From the NCBI GenBank assembly GCA_030583605.1, contig CP129466.1, forward strand, positions 2,797,001 to 2,861,000: a DNA stretch of 64,000 nucleotides, given 5' to 3'. Source of the stretch: Gammaproteobacteria bacterium (lineage in GTDB: Bacteria > Pseudomonadota > Gammaproteobacteria > Steroidobacterales > GCA-2729495). Below, piece after piece: positions 8,955 through 17,543 of this stretch (position 1 is its first letter; each line of letters starts with the position of its first letter). The position numbers were made by a program, and so were the translations under genes. The notes under the pieces were generated by a model that saw nothing but the letters and a program-made list of their open reading frames with translations, ran no database searches and was not told the origin of the DNA.

Positions 8955-10694
8955 TCACCTCCGGATCATGGCAACGCTTCCAAACATAGGCGGTTGCTTC
9001 CGCAGGTCGAGCGCTTCCCCGTTGCTGAGAAAAAACAAACCCGGGGCGATTTCATCGACGACCCTGTACCTACCGAAGTAAAGATACCCGTTCTCGACAT
9101 GCAGATTGACGGTATCAACGACCTTGCCCCACTGGGGGATATCGTAATCACCCAGAAAAACGCCCCACTCCTTCTTATCCGGGCCCTCGGGATCGTAAGG
9201 GCCGCCGTTGTAAGCCAACGTCCCTGAAATGCGCATGACTCCGACGTCCACCGTGCAATCCGCCCATGCCGGATCTCGCTGCCCGTCTGAGTGGAAACGA
9301 CAGGATAACGTCATGGAGGGCGTCTTCACCTCCATCTCGTCGGTGCTGAAGAACGTCGCCGGATAGAATCCTGATTGAGCATTCATCCCCAGACGCGGGC
9401 CCCGAAACGCAAGTTCGACATCCGGGGGGCCGACGTAAAGACCCGCGAGCTGTCTAAGCCGCGCTTCGTCGATTGATGCCGGCTGACGGGCTCTTCGAGA
9501 ATCGTCGTTCGTCACGCCCTTCTTGCCGAGGAAAACCTCGAATATCTCCTGGGACAGGGCGCTGCAGAGCGTGACCTGCATCCGATGATTGTCGCTATTC
9601 GTGAGGACCACCACGCCAACGCCAAGCTCGGAGAACCAGTACATATCCGACAGGAAGCCGAGCCCGCCGCCACTGTGCCCGTGCGACATGACCAGCGTAT
9701 CCCCGAACCGCCTCCCCGCCGCCGCGACGCCCAGCCCATATGCACTGTCCTCTACTCCGCAGCAGGGAATGTACATGGTGGCCAGGACATCTCTGTTGAT
9801 CACAGTTTTCCTGCCCACTTTCCCACCGTTCATATGGAACTGCATGAAGCGTGCCATGTCCCGGACGTTGGTATAGACGCCCCCGGCCGGGATCATCGCT
9901 ATACGCACCGGTACCTGATCGTGGTTCTTCGTGTGCCCAATGGCCCTGTCCTTTGACTTCTCAATGGCGTCCTGATCGACCGTTGTGTTCCCGAGACGAA
10001 GCGGCCGGAAGACTTTCTGCGACATCACTTGCGCGAACGGTCGTCGATAGACGATTTCCAGAATATGGCCCGCGAGATCAATACCGAGATTGGAGTATTC
10101 ATATCTCTGGCCGACGGGGAACTTCAGCCAGGTATCACTGATGCTCCTGATATGGGCGTCAAAGGATCGCGTGTCATCGTCGTGGTTGTTGCCAATGGGT
10201 GCCTCATGGGTAAACCCGGCATGATGGCTGAGCAGGAGGCGCAAGGTCATTTTCTTCTGAGGGTCGTCCTCGAACCGGCTGTGAACGGCAAATGAGGGGA
10301 CATAGGAGGTGATGAGCTCATCCAGCACCACCCTCCCCTCATCGACAGCGGCCATCACCGCCGTAGCCGTGTAGGTCTTCGATATCGACTGAATGCTGAA
10401 CGTCGTGTCGGGCGTGACCCGCCGATTCGACTGCGTATCGGTGACACCGAAGCCTTCCGCCCAGACCAGCTTGCCCCCAAACAACAATGCGATGGCAAGT
10501 CCCGGCACCTTCTGTTCGTCCATCATCCTCGGAATTGACGCACGATACTTGTCGACGATGGCTGCAACCTTCGGATCCATGCCCTTGGCGAGGACGATGG
10601 TCCCATTGCTGATCTCTGCGGCCGAAGGGGACACAGAGAGCAACAGCCAGACAAGGCCGGCGAGATGCGTTGATAACTTACGTATGGGCGTCAT
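8955..10694 (-). CDS. Exported serine hydrolase, class C beta-lactamase/CubicO family
   Basis: The 579-residue protein has a signal peptide (about residues 1-26, ending SAAE). Its penicillin-binding fold carries the three expected motifs: SISK (103-106, nucleophile Ser103), YSN (200-202) and HSGG (340-343, replacing KTG as in the CubicO/esterase-type members). Beyond residue 390 there is a beta-rich C-terminal domain of about 180 residues of unknown role. Likely activities are D-amino-acid/peptide hydrolase or esterase in the periplasm; substrate not predictable. It is transcribed divergently from the padR operon with a shared 145-bp control region, so PadR may regulate it. Codon usage looks less GC-biased than in neighbours. 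Confidence 0.85.
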   Translation of the reverse strand: MTPIRKLSTHLAGLVWLLLSVSPSAAEISNGTIVLAKGMDPKVAAIVDKYRASIPRMMDEQKVPGLAIALLFGGKLVWAEGFGVTDTQSNRRVTPDTTFSIQSISKTYTATAVMAAVDEGRVVLDELITSYVPSFAVHSRFEDDPQKKMTLRLLLSHHAGFTHEAPIGNNHDDDTRSFDAHIRSISDTWLKFPVGQRYEYSNLGIDLAGHILEIVYRRPFAQVMSQKVFRPLRLGNTTVDQDAIEKSKDRAIGHTKNHDQVPVRIAMIPAGGVYTNVRDMARFMQFHMNGGKVGRKTVINRDVLATMYIPCCGVEDSAYGLGVAAAGRRFGDTLVMSHGHSGGGLGFLSDMYWFSELGVGVVVLTNSDNHRMQVTLCSALSQEIFEVFLGKKGVTNDDSRRARQPASIDEARLRQLAGLYVGPPDVELAFRGPRLGMNAQSGFYPATFFSTDEMEVKTPSMTLSCRFHSDGQRDPAWADCTVDVGVMRISGTLAYNGGPYDPEGPDKKEWGVFLGDYDIPQWGKVVDTVNLHVENGYLYFGRYRVVDEIAPGLFFLSNGEALDLRKQPPMFGSVAMIRR

Positions 10695-10758
10695 GACTCA
10701 CTTCCATGGGCACGATGGCCCATCGGGGCCGTCGGTTGGTCGGTGGCTCAGCGACAGC

Positions 10759-10813
10759 GTAACTATAAGGTTACGATAGGTACCTTGCAATACATAGTAG
10801 CAAGCAATATCAT
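10759..10813 (+). promoter_or_regulatory. padR promoter with overlapping inverted repeats
   Basis: TTGCAA (10785-10790), a 17-base gap and TATCAT (10808-10813) form a sigma70-like promoter 26 bases before the padR ATG. It is overlaid by CTTGC/GCAAG (10784-10788 and 10800-10804). Just upstream is GTAAC/GTTAC (10759-10763 and 10770-10774), and AAGGTTAC faces GGTACCTT. The stretch is AT-rich compared with its surroundings. PadR proteins commonly bind such dyads over their own promoter, so autoregulation and control of the divergent hydrolase are inferred. Confidence 0.45.
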
Positions 10814-10839
10814 CCACTCCGACAGGTAATTGAGAGCCC

Positions 10840-11166
10840 ATGACAGAGTCGGCCCAGGTTCAATGGAAAAAAGGCGTGCTGGATCTCTGCGTCCTGGCAA
10901 TGCTTTCCCGCCGGGACAGCTACGCCTACGAAATCGCCAGCCGCCTCGCGGAGGACATCGGTATGGGTGAAGGCACGATCTATCCCCTGATGCGGCGCAT
11001 GCAGGCGGACGGCCTGGTGAAGACCTATCTCGTGGAGTCGGCGAGCGGCCCGCCGCGCAAGTATTACAAGCTCACCGCCGCGGGTCGGGCCGCATTCGCG
11101 GCGCAGAAGGCTGAATGGGAGGTCTTCGCACGTTCGGTCGCAAAGATCGTCGGAGACAGAGCATGA
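10840..11166 (+). CDS. PadR-family transcriptional regulator
   Basis: The 108-residue winged-helix protein shows the PadR pattern: GVLDLCVLAML, YAYEIASRL, GEGTIYPLMRRMQADGLV and the wing with GPPRKYYKLT. It has a single N-terminal domain and a short C-terminal helix, as in PadR subfamily 2. The stop overlaps the next start (ATGA), so it is coupled to the DUF1700 gene; PadR plus DUF1700 (HAAS domain) membrane protein is a recurrent pair. Its likely role is to repress this operon and relieve repression on a small molecule or envelope signal. The inducer is unknown. Confidence 0.9.
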   Translation: MTESAQVQWKKGVLDLCVLAMLSRRDSYAYEIASRLAEDIGMGEGTIYPLMRRMQADGLVKTYLVESASGPPRKYYKLTAAGRAAFAAQKAEWEVFARSVAKIVGDRA

Positions 11167-11732
11167 ACCGCGAACAGTTTCTGGCCGAGCTGTGCGCCGC
11201 CCTGCGGGGACTGCGCCCGCAGGAAGTCGAAGACATCGTTGCCGATTACGCCGCCCATTTCGCCGAAGCTCGGGCTGCAGGCCGTAGTGAACAGGAGGTC
11301 GCCGATGCACTCGGGGATCCGAAGCGGCTCGCCAGGGAGCTGCGCGCGGAAACGGGCCTGCGGCGCTGGCAAAGCAGCCGCACGCCAGGAAACTTCTTCG
11401 GCGCCATCGTTGCCCTGTGCGGCCTGGCGGCGTTCGATCTGATCATCCTGTTGCCACTCCTGTGCGTGCTCGGCCTGATCGCATTCGTCATCGGCGTGGT
11501 GCTATTCGCCCTGATCGTTGCCGGCTTTGGCGTGCTGGCGAGCCTGTCCTGGGCGACGCCGTCCGGCTGGAGCCACGCAGTCAGCATCATCCTGGCCGGT
11601 GTCGGCCTGATCGCCGCCGGCATCGGGTGGGGGGCATTACTGTTGCTGGCGATGGAAGGCCTGCTGCTGCTGCTGAGCAAATATGCCCGGCTCCACTATC
11701 AAGTATTGAGGCCAAGCGATGGCGCTGCCTGA
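11163..11732 (+). CDS. DUF1700/HAAS-domain membrane protein
   Basis: The start is ATG 11163, overlapping the padR stop. The N-terminal 70 residues form the helical HAAS/DUF1700 signature (MNREQFLAELCAALRGL, EVEDIVADYAAHF, DALGDPKRLARELRAE). They are followed by hydrophobic segments at about 75-185 (three or four membrane helices). The product is 189 residues. Proteins of this type occur next to PadR regulators and GIN-domain proteins and are thought to modulate envelope responses; no enzyme function is evident. Confidence 0.85.
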   Translation: MNREQFLAELCAALRGLRPQEVEDIVADYAAHFAEARAAGRSEQEVADALGDPKRLARELRAETGLRRWQSSRTPGNFFGAIVALCGLAAFDLIILLPLLCVLGLIAFVIGVVLFALIVAGFGVLASLSWATPSGWSHAVSIILAGVGLIAAGIGWGALLLLAMEGLLLLLSKYARLHYQVLRPSDGAA

Positions 11733-11788
11733 CCCACCCGACGGCGACACCATTGAGCCGGGCGTCGCGGCAGACAAGGAGACCCACA

Positions 11789-12604
11789 ATGGCTAGATCA
11801 CTGGTTATCGTCGCCGCCACGGGCATCGCGGCTTCGATCATTTGCCTGTCGCTGGCCAGCGTGCTCAGTCCTTATCGCGGACTTTCGTTTCCGTTCTCAT
11901 CCGGGACGCCCTACCAACCGTGGTGGAGCCATCGCCCGTGGGCGGGGCAGACGCCCTTCGTCGAGTCCGGCGAGATCGTCACGCGTGAATTCGCCTGGAA
12001 CGGCGGCGGGAGCGCGGAGATCTACATTCCGGGCGTCGTGTATTACGAGCCCGGGCCCGAGTGGCGCGTGAGCGTCAAAGGCCGGGCCTCGAGTGTTGAG
12101 CATCTGCGCATCGACCAGGGGGCGATCCTGTTCGACGCGCCACCGGCCTACCCACACGCCTCCTCGCTGGAGGTCCGAATCCGAGGGCCCTCGCTGGAAG
12201 CCATCGGCCTCAACGGCAGCGGCAAGCTGGTGCTGCAGAACGTGGCCCAGCAGGAAATCGGTATCGACATCCGCGGCAGCGGATCCGTGGAAGGTGGCGG
12301 CACGGTCGAAAGGATGGGGTTGCGGATCTTCGGCTCAGGCAGCGCCAGACTCGGCGAGCTCACGACGAGGGACCTCGATGTCAGCATATTCGGCAGCGGC
12401 GATGCCGATGTCGCGCCTGATGGCGATGTCGAGGTCTCCATTTTCGGCTCGGGCGACGTGCGGCTTCACAGGCAACCCAAACACGTCTCATCGAAGGTAT
12501 TCGGCTCCGGACGTGTCATCCAGTCAGAGCCGGAACAGGACAAATCACCGGTCGCCGCTCCGCCCGAAGCCGTTCGCCCCAGAGAGAGGTCGATCTCGAT
12601 CTGA
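11789..12604 (+). CDS. DUF2807 (GIN-domain) exported beta-helix protein
   Basis: ATG 11789 is preceded by AAGGAG at a proper distance; longer open frames upstream run through the previous gene. The 271-residue product has a signal/anchor segment (residues about 5-27) and then repeated IFGSGSA, IFGSGDAD, IFGSGDV and VFGSGRV units, the classic short beta-solenoid repeats of DUF2807 head domains. The C-terminal 30 residues are Pro/Arg-rich. It probably sits in the periplasm or at the outer surface. It belongs to the padR operon. Confidence 0.85.
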   Translation: MARSLVIVAATGIAASIICLSLASVLSPYRGLSFPFSSGTPYQPWWSHRPWAGQTPFVESGEIVTREFAWNGGGSAEIYIPGVVYYEPGPEWRVSVKGRASSVEHLRIDQGAILFDAPPAYPHASSLEVRIRGPSLEAIGLNGSGKLVLQNVAQQEIGIDIRGSGSVEGGGTVERMGLRIFGSGSARLGELTTRDLDVSIFGSGDADVAPDGDVEVSIFGSGDVRLHRQPKHVSSKVFGSGRVIQSEPEQDKSPVAAPPEAVRPRERSISI

Positions 12605-12628
12605 ACACGCTCCCCCAGGAAGGCACCC

Positions 12629-13612
12629 ATGCGCTGGAAACGGATCATTCGAACTGTTCTCATCACGCTCGCCCTGTTGGTGGTGGGTCTGGCCACGACC
12701 GTCGTCCTCTACCTGCGCCTGCCCTGGATCCGCACCGAGAGCGTTCACTTCCGCAACGGCGACGTGACGCTGGCCGGGACGCTGGCGCTACCCCGCTGGC
12801 GCGACGGGCCTTATCCCGCAGCGGTCGTCGTGCAGGGTTCCGGGACCTTCTCGCGTTGGGTCTATTGGATGTACGCGAGGCGCCTGGTGCCCTACGGCAT
12901 GGCGGTGTTGATCTACGACAAGCGGGGCGTGGGGAAATCGACCGGTACATATCTCCAGGGCACGACATGGAACGCCGAGAGCATCGCAAACTGCGGCCAG
13001 ATGTTTAGCTTACTGGCCGGTGATGCCCTGGCCGGCATTGAGGCGCTGAAAGTACGTGATGACATTGACTCGCGACGAATGGGCTTCGTTGGCGTCAGCC
13101 AGGCGGGCTGGATCATGCCGCTGGCGGCCAGCCGGAGCGCTGATGTCGCCTTCATCGTCAACATTTCGGGGCCAGCGGTGACCTGCGGGATGGAAGATTG
13201 GTACAGCCAGCTCACCGGCGAGTATCGTGCCTATCCCGAGGCCCATGCCCCCGCAGCTTTCGCCGACGGGGAACTCTCCGACGAAGAGATCGAGCGGCGG
13301 CTCGATGAATACCAGGGTCCTCAGGGATATGACCCCGTGCCGATCCTCGGGACACTGAGGGTGCCGACCTTGTGGGTCCTTGGTGGCCGCGATCGAAGCG
13401 TGCCCACGTCGCGATCTGTCGCAAATCTCAATCGGCTCATCGCTGCTGGGGCGCCCTTCGACGTGAAGATCTATCCGGAAGGCGATCACAGCCTTTTCCG
13501 CAGATACCCTGGCGACCCTAGTTTCGCCATGAGCATGAAACTCATGTTCCGGCATATCGACTACTGGTCAGACGTGCGTGCATGGCTCGCCGGCAAGGGA
13601 ATGCTGCCTTAG
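12629..13612 (+). CDS. Alpha/beta hydrolase, membrane-anchored
   Basis: The 327-residue protein has one N-terminal transmembrane segment (about 8-30) and an alpha/beta hydrolase domain. The nucleophile elbow is GVSQAG, the oxyanion region QGSGTFSR, then YDKRGVGKS, the acid in GGRDRSVP and the His in GDHSLF. This matches the dienelactone-hydrolase-like/acyl-esterase group often annotated as prolyl oligopeptidase-like esterases. It lies 24 bp after the DUF2807 gene and is the last gene of the padR operon. Substrate unknown. Confidence 0.85.
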   Translation: MRWKRIIRTVLITLALLVVGLATTVVLYLRLPWIRTESVHFRNGDVTLAGTLALPRWRDGPYPAAVVVQGSGTFSRWVYWMYARRLVPYGMAVLIYDKRGVGKSTGTYLQGTTWNAESIANCGQMFSLLAGDALAGIEALKVRDDIDSRRMGFVGVSQAGWIMPLAASRSADVAFIVNISGPAVTCGMEDWYSQLTGEYRAYPEAHAPAAFADGELSDEEIERRLDEYQGPQGYDPVPILGTLRVPTLWVLGGRDRSVPTSRSVANLNRLIAAGAPFDVKIYPEGDHSLFRRYPGDPSFAMSMKLMFRHIDYWSDVRAWLAGKGMLP

Positions 13613-13755
13613 CCGCGGCCAGGCCACTGGACACCAGCGCCGGCGTAACCCATAGCGACGAGCACATGGACGTGCGAGGACCGGTAGGAGTTGCCGAAAG
13701 CAAGCTCTCGGCCGATGCGAGACAAACTTTAAGAAGAAAAGACGACCCGCCGGAA

Positions 13756-14226
13756 TCAGCGGAACTGCATGTTGAATTCGAGGAGGTACTGGTCGTCGCC
13801 GGTCGGATCCATGACGAGGTGCCAGCCGCTGTCGTCACCGTCCAGCAAAAAGTCCGTCAGCCAGCCCGCCGGCTCGGACTGGTCGGTGACCCAGTTCACC
13901 GCGCGCTGCCGGAAACGTCGGCGCTTGCGCTCGACCTGCAACCCGAGTCCGGAGGCGAGTTCATAGGCCGGTGCGGCAGTGGTGTGAGCCGCTTGCGCCA
14001 GCTGCGCGTCTGGCAGGATGAAAGACATTGGCGCGAATTCCCAGGCACCGGGCACGAGCCGCAAGCCCGCGGCGGTTGCGGCAGGCGGCGACTGGGCCGT
14101 GTTCGATGCAGGGGTGCTCGTATCCGCACTCCAGGCCGCATGGCAAATGAGGAGCAGTCCGATTGCGGGGAGCGGCAACCGCATGCCGGGGACCGGAAGC
14201 CTGCGACGAAAATCGCGTCGAGCCAT
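13756..14226 (-). CDS. Secreted protein of unknown function
   Basis: The 156-residue frame has Arg-rich N-terminal residues followed by a signal peptide (LPLPAIGLLLICHAAWSA, cut near residue 33). An internal ATG at 14184 would give a tighter signal peptide and may be the real start. The mature part has W/D-rich blocks (WLTDFLLDGDDSGWHLVMD) and ends in YLLEFNMQFR, an aromatic C-terminus like those of outer-membrane-associated proteins. No family recognised. Confidence 0.6.
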   Translation of the reverse strand: MARRDFRRRLPVPGMRLPLPAIGLLLICHAAWSADTSTPASNTAQSPPAATAAGLRLVPGAWEFAPMSFILPDAQLAQAAHTTAAPAYELASGLGLQVERKRRRFRQRAVNWVTDQSEPAGWLTDFLLDGDDSGWHLVMDPTGDDQYLLEFNMQFR

Positions 14227-14279
14227 GGACCGCGTGGCGTAGTGAGTACGGGTCCACGATACGTGTCATGGACATGCGG

Positions 14280-14301
14280 AACGGTGAACGTGGTCACCGT
14301 T
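14280..14301. promoter_or_regulatory. 22-bp perfect dyad upstream of the secreted protein gene
   Basis: AACGGTGA (14280-14287) and TCACCGTT (14294-14301) form a perfect 8-bp inverted repeat around a 6-base spacer. It lies 54 bp upstream of the 13756-14226 gene and downstream of hsp20. It could be an operator or the stem of an hsp20 terminator; there is no U-run. The rest of 14227-14452 shows nothing else. Confidence 0.35.
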
Positions 14302-14452
14302 CCCACGCGTGTTGATATGTTGAACGCCAGCCGGCCTACAGCAAGGGAAAACCGGCTGCAATTGACATATTGCCCTGCTGTGCCGCCGACCAGGTCGAAC
14401 ATCGACGGGGCAGCGCTACCCGCCTGCCCCGCCGATGTCTGCTGCGTAACGC

Positions 14453-14899
14453 CTATTTGACCTGGATCTCGACGGCCTTCGGCTTCGTCACTTCGGATTT
14501 CGGGATGTGCACCTTCAGCACGCCGTCCTTCGACTCGGCGTAGATCTTCGCCTCGTCGGCATCCGCCGGCAGCGAAAAGCTGCGTTCGAAGCGGCCGTAG
14601 AACGATTCCACGCGATGCTGCCTCTCGGCATCGTCCGTGCGCTCGAAGCGTCGCTCGCCCTTGATGGTGATGACTCCCTCGTGCACCGTCACCTCGACGT
14701 CCTTCTTCTGCACTTCCGGGAGTTCCGCCTTGATCAGGTACTCGTTGCGGGTCTCGGAGATATTCGCCGCGGGACGCCAGTGCACCAGCGCACCCTGCTC
14801 GCCCTCACCGGCCGCGGGCAGCGAACCCCCGAGTGCGCGGTTGTATCGATCGAACAAATCCTCGAATTCCCGAAACGGGCTCCAGCTCACCAGTGCCAT
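14453..14899 (-). CDS. Small heat shock protein, Hsp20/alpha-crystallin family
   Basis: ATG 14899 is preceded by GAGGAGG seven bases away; a longer frame upstream is spurious. The 148-residue chaperone begins MALVSWSPFREFEDLFDRYN. Its alpha-crystallin domain (about 43-140) includes ADADEAKIYAESKDGVLKVHIPK split by the usual GVL motif. It ends in a short basic tail (KAVEIQVK). It is an ATP-independent holdase in the cytoplasm. It follows the Usp gene by 85 bp on the same strand, suggesting joint stress control. Confidence 0.92.
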   Translation of the reverse strand: MALVSWSPFREFEDLFDRYNRALGGSLPAAGEGEQGALVHWRPAANISETRNEYLIKAELPEVQKKDVEVTVHEGVITIKGERRFERTDDAERQHRVESFYGRFERSFSLPADADEAKIYAESKDGVLKVHIPKSEVTKPKAVEIQVK

Positions 14900-14984
14900 G
14901 TGTCTGCCTCCTCTGATCGGTCTCTTGTTGCCAGGCCGGCACAGCGCCGGCGGTGACCTATTAATGGGGCCTGCCGGCGATTTT

Positions 14985-15848
14985 TCAACGACCCGGCGGC
15001 TTGACGGCGAGCACGTCACAGGGCAGGCGATCGAGGACCGCCTCGGTGGTGCTGCCGATGAGGAGGCGCTTGAGGCGACTGCGCGACACAGCGCCCATGA
15101 CTACCAGGTCGGTGCCGAGGCGCCCGGCCATGTCCAGAATGCCTTCGCGCGCGTCGCCTGGCTCCAGGTACACGTTGTCGGCAGCGATCCCGTGTCGTTG
15201 TGCCAGTTGCTGCAAGGCAAGACGCAGGACCTCCAGCGGCCGGTCCTCGGGATGCAGGGCACCGCGCGCACCCGCGCCGGGAGCGCGCATCGGCACGTAC
15301 TGCGGCGGCAGATGACAGTGCAGCAGATGCAACTGGCCACCGGCGGGGTCGACCAGGGCCTGAGCCGCCCCGACCAGCGCGTCGTCGAGCGCCGCCGGCT
15401 TGTCATGCGCGTGCAGCGGATCGACCGCGGCGAGCGCCTGGCGATAACCGGACGGCGGCGCACCCTGCGTGAACAGCACCGGGCATGGCGCATCGCGCAC
15501 GATGCGCCAGTCGGCGTCAGCGAAACGCCGCCCGCGGGCCGTCCCGTGCACGAGCAGATCGGCGCCGAAATCAGCGGCCGCATCGAGCAGTGCATCGGCT
15601 GTGGGCGCATCACGCGCCGCCGTGCTCACGTCGAGGCCAGCGGCGCGCAGCGGCTGTGCCAGCCCTTCGAGCTCGCCGGCGCCAGCTTCGAGCAGTCCAA
15701 CCGGTTCATGCGACTCCGCCGCGTGTGCCCTGGGCCGAGCGGCCACCAGCCGCAACGAGGCGCCTGACCGCTGCGCCACGGCCGCCGCGGTCGCAACAGC
15801 CGCTGGCCCAGAATCGGCGACCACGAGAATCCGGCGCACCGCCACCAC
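14985..15848 (-). CDS. Tandem-domain universal stress protein
   Basis: The 287-residue protein starts at GTG. It has two UspA-like folds: an N-terminal one (about 1-135) that is degenerate, and a C-terminal one (about 137-287) with the nucleotide-binding signature VMGAVSRSRLKRLLIGSTTEAVL (G-2x-G-9x-G-S/T type). The layout is that of UspE-type proteins. It probably binds ATP or AMP and acts in stress survival. It sits directly upstream of hsp20. Confidence 0.85.
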   Translation of the reverse strand: MVAVRRILVVADSGPAAVATAAAVAQRSGASLRLVAARPRAHAAESHEPVGLLEAGAGELEGLAQPLRAAGLDVSTAARDAPTADALLDAAADFGADLLVHGTARGRRFADADWRIVRDAPCPVLFTQGAPPSGYRQALAAVDPLHAHDKPAALDDALVGAAQALVDPAGGQLHLLHCHLPPQYVPMRAPGAGARGALHPEDRPLEVLRLALQQLAQRHGIAADNVYLEPGDAREGILDMAGRLGTDLVVMGAVSRSRLKRLLIGSTTEAVLDRLPCDVLAVKPPGR

Positions 15849-15868
15849 CCGTTCCCCAGCGCCCGCGC

Positions 15869-17026
15869 TCAGCCGCCGGTTGCGGCGAGCGCCTGATCGA
15901 GCGCGCCGATCAGATCAGCGGCATCCTCCAGACCGACCGACAGACGCACGAGCCCGTCCGTGATACCGACGCGGCGCCGCTCCGCCTCCTCGACGTCGGC
16001 ATGGGTCATCGTGACCGGATGGGTGATCAGTGATTCGACCGAGCCGAGATTCTCCGCGAGGCTCCAGAGCCGGACGCGATCCATCAGCGTCTTGCCGGCC
16101 TTCACCCCGCCTTTCACCTCGAACCACAGCATCGCGCCAAAACCCGACGCCTGGCGCAGCGCGAGTTCGCGTTGCGGAAAGGACTCCAGACCCGGATAGC
16201 GAACCTGCGCGACCTTCGGATGCGCTTCGAGGAACCGCGCCACCGCGAGCGCATTCGCCGACTGCCGATCGAGCCGCACCGAGAGTGTCTTGCAGCCCTG
16301 CAGGGTGAGGAAAGCGCTCTGCGGCGCCATGATCAGGCCGGCGGCATTCTGCATGAAGCGCAGCGCCTCGTCCTGCTCGCGGGTGCGGGCGACGACCGCA
16401 CCGCCGACCGTCGCGTTGTGGCCGTCGAAGTATTTCGTGGTGCTGTGTACGACGAGGTCCGCGCCGAGTTCCAGCGGACGCTGGTAGTAGGGCGTGAGAA
16501 ACGTGTTGTCCACCGCGTGCGGGATGCCCGCCCCACGGGCGATCTCGGAAATCGCGGCGATGTCCGTGAGCTTCAGCGTCGGGTTGGCCGGGGTTTCGGT
16601 GAGGATCAGGCGCGTGTCCGCACGCACGGCCTTGCGCACCTCCTCCGGCCGCGAAGTATCGACGAAGGTGAAACTCACGCCGAAGCGACTGAACACCTTG
16701 GTGGACAGCCGGTAGGTGCCGCCGTAGGCCACGTCCGAGACGATCACGTGGTCGCCGGCCTTCAGGAACGCGAGGTACAGCGCCTGCAGCGCCGCCATGC
16801 CGGTGCCGTAGCAGGTGCAGTCTGCGCCGCCCTCGAGATCGGCGAGCTTCTTCTCGAGAGCCCGCACGGTTGGATTCCCGGACCGCGAGTACGAGTACCC
16901 CTTGGCGAGATACTTGTCCACCGACTCCTGGACGTAGGTGGTGGTCTGGTAGATCGGGGTGAGGATCGATCCGGTGACCGGGTCGGGTTCGACGCCCGCG
17001 TGAACCTGTCTGGTATTGAAGCCCAT
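15869..17026 (-). CDS. PLP-dependent trans-sulfuration enzyme (cystathionine gamma-synthase/lyase family)
   Basis: ATG 17026 is preceded by GAGAAGG. The 385-residue protein has the Cys/Met metabolism fold: substrate Tyr/Arg in YSYSRSGNPTVRALE, the PLP-binding Lys198 in VHSTTKYFDGHN, and the C-terminal SLAENLGSVESLITHP and VRLSVGLED. It belongs with cystathionine gamma-synthase, gamma-lyase and related enzymes; these cannot be told apart safely by eye. It acts in methionine/cysteine interconversion in the cytosol. It is divergent from the cupin at 17194. Confidence 0.92.
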   Translation of the reverse strand: MGFNTRQVHAGVEPDPVTGSILTPIYQTTTYVQESVDKYLAKGYSYSRSGNPTVRALEKKLADLEGGADCTCYGTGMAALQALYLAFLKAGDHVIVSDVAYGGTYRLSTKVFSRFGVSFTFVDTSRPEEVRKAVRADTRLILTETPANPTLKLTDIAAISEIARGAGIPHAVDNTFLTPYYQRPLELGADLVVHSTTKYFDGHNATVGGAVVARTREQDEALRFMQNAAGLIMAPQSAFLTLQGCKTLSVRLDRQSANALAVARFLEAHPKVAQVRYPGLESFPQRELALRQASGFGAMLWFEVKGGVKAGKTLMDRVRLWSLAENLGSVESLITHPVTMTHADVEEAERRRVGITDGLVRLSVGLEDAADLIGALDQALAATGG

Positions 17027-17193
17027 GGGACTGCCTTCTCGTGAGTTCTGTATCCGCCTGCGCCCGAACCCCTGGCGGGCCCGGAGGCGGGGGCGGAGCT
17101 TAACATCCGGGGCAGTGCCCGCGTGAGCCGCCAGGGCCGCTGCCGGGGTGCGGCGAAGTTGCACGGGCAGGCGCTATTCACGATCATGGCAGC

Positions 17194-17535
17194 ATGAGCG
17201 CACGCAGCTGGCAGATCTTCGAGGTGGAGGACCTGAAGTCACGGGTGCAGGGCCCGGAGCCGCGCTTTTTCGAGTTCTTCGGTGGCGAGCGGCTCTCCGG
17301 CGCCGTTTACCGGCTGCCTGCCGGAGCCCACGACCTGCAGGGGCCACACCTCGAAGACGAGGTCTACGTCGTCCTCAGCGGCCGCGCCCGGCTGCACATC
17401 GGCGGCGAGGAGCGCGACATACGACCCGGGCTCGTGGTGTTCATACCGGCCAGGGTTCCCCACTCGTTCGTCGGCATCGAGGAAGACCTGACGCTGCTCG
17501 CCATGTTCAGCGTCGCGCCGAAACCCTACGCCTAG
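17194..17535 (+). CDS. Small single-domain cupin protein
   Basis: The 113-residue cupin has motif 1 (PAGAHDLQGPHLEDEVYVVLSG split over the two strands) and motif 2 (PGLVVFIPARVPHSFVG), with His and Glu metal ligands in place. The first motif lacks one of the two usual adjacent His residues. Function unknown; likely a metal-dependent small-molecule binder. It ends 8 bp before the convergent acyl-CoA dehydrogenase stop. Confidence 0.8.
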   Translation: MSARSWQIFEVEDLKSRVQGPEPRFFEFFGGERLSGAVYRLPAGAHDLQGPHLEDEVYVVLSGRARLHIGGEERDIRPGLVVFIPARVPHSFVGIEEDLTLLAMFSVAPKPYA

Positions 17536-17543
17536 ACGTCCGG

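Noticed and set aside
12545..12767. Short overlapping frames around the DUF2807/hydrolase junction
   Set aside because: Shadow frames; the junction is explained by the two real genes with a 24-bp gap.
15101..15613. 170-codon frame within the universal stress protein gene on the same strand
   Set aside because: Off-frame, Arg/Cys-rich translation of the Usp gene without family features.
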